Origin: Cepaea nemoralis
Taxonomy: Eukaryota > Mollusca > Gastropoda > Stylommatophora > Helicidae
Assembly (NCBI GenBank): GCA_014155875.1
Contig: JACEFZ010017425.1
Span: 934,501 to 998,500, forward strand
Reading direction: 5' to 3'
DNA length: 64,000 nt
In this document: piece by piece, positions 63,567 through 64,000 of the stretch
Position numbering within the stretch: position 1 is the stretch's first letter
Layout of the letters: every line of letters begins with the position of its first letter
Translations under genes and position numbers: made by a program
Notes under the pieces: model-generated
The model's input: only the letters and a program-made list of their open reading frames with translations
What the model was told of the DNA's origin: nothing
Database searches by the model: none

Positions 63567-63697
63567 AGCTGATGTTGACAAAGATGGTTACCTGTCCAAG
63601 TCAGAAATGGAAAAATGGATACTTGAAAAGATGATGGAGCATTTTAAAGAAGCCATACATGAGAATGCTCTTATTTTTAAGCATTTGGATCCAGATG
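63567..63697 (+). CDS. SDF4: Cab45/SDF4-like protein, fourth coding exon (EF-hand 1)
   Basis: Acceptor TTGCTAG ends at 63566; donor GTATGC begins at 63698. The first codon (AAA) is completed across the junction, giving EIIAK|ADVDKDGYLSKSEMEKW. DVDKDGYLSKSE is a canonical 12-residue EF-hand calcium loop with acidic residues at 1, 3, 5 and 12. The following helix EKMMEHFKEAIHENALIF and HLDPDG match Cab45, where DPDGDG opens the second EF loop; here the exon ends inside that loop. Five more EF-hands would be expected downstream, outside the window. Confidence 0.88.
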
Positions 63698-63764
63698 GTA
63701 TGCTATTATCATTTGATTATCATTGTGTATATTGAACATTTTATAAGTTGTAGATATTATATAC

Positions 63765-63942
63765 ATTTGCATGAGATTCGGCAGCGGATCGTGTCACGTT
63801 GGTTTCTTACGGAAAGGTAAATGAGCTGGTCGTTCAGAAAGCAATGGCAAACGACTGAATGTAAAACTTGCCAAGACATCAACAGCAGCTGAAAAATGCT
63901 GGTACTGACTGCAATGTCCTGTAAATAGGATATGCAACAAAA
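63765..63942 (+). repeat. tRNA-type SINE S1, copy 6
   Basis: Contains AAAGCAATGGCAAACGACTG, GCTGGTACTGACTGCAATG, and TCCTGTAAATAGGATATGCAA followed by A residues. The 5' tRNA-like part is mostly lost. It lies in intron 4 of the host gene, 70 bp after the splice site. Confidence 0.72.
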
Positions 63943-64000
63943 AAAAATATGATGTAGGTTTTTTTTCATTATTGCATTCACATTCCAGCCAAAATAAGTT

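Overview
This is a 64 kb piece of an animal nuclear genome: AT-rich, with spliced exons, tRNA- and snRNA-derived SINEs, and large introns full of transposons. Nothing prokaryotic is present. The mix of RNase H-bearing I/Nimb-like and RTE-like non-LTR elements, ZBED-type hAT elements, a mariner and Penelope traces fits an invertebrate (lophotrochozoan or arthropod). I cannot name the species from sequence alone.

There is one convincing host gene: the 5' half of a Cab45/SDF4-type EF-hand protein on the + strand. Its coding exons lie at 36381-36604, 50054-50211, 62226-62398 and 63567-63697, and it continues past the window. Phases and splice signals agree at every junction. Introns 1 (13.4 kb) and 2 (12.0 kb) are mostly transposable elements.

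Region 1, 1-4797: microsatellite, a 1.2 kb higher-order TC-rich satellite, and an AT-rich tandem array. Region 2, 4798-22805: a three-level nest. A hAT transposon (8-bp TSD) has its transposase ORF split by a complete I/Nimb-like non-LTR element (11-bp TSD), whose endonuclease is split by a young LTR retrotransposon with 3.7-kb LTRs and only a gag gene (4-bp TSD). Region 3, 22806-29563: a ~165-bp tandem array broken by a U2-snRNA-headed, poly(A)-tailed SINE, then RTE-like fragments riddled with a tRNA-type SINE. Region 4, 29564-32437: a second ZBED-type hAT with a SINE inside. Region 5, 32941-36160: a nearly intact RT/RNase H element. Region 6, intron 1: a 5'-truncated non-LTR element split by an apparently intact hAT (645-aa transposase, perfect TSD), a type I hammerhead ribozyme motif at 42069-42123, and a tangle of sense and antisense non-LTR copies. 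Region 7, intron 2: RTE-like copies, a 28-bp hairpin tandem repeat beside a Penelope GIY-YIG remnant, a solo LTR inside an RTE-like element, another RNase H-type element, and a broken mariner.

The most unusual items are the hammerhead motif, the U2-headed SINE, the LTR element that is mostly LTR, the intact hAT in the host gene intron, and the datable nesting order given by target-site duplications. Family names come from recognised motifs, not database searches.
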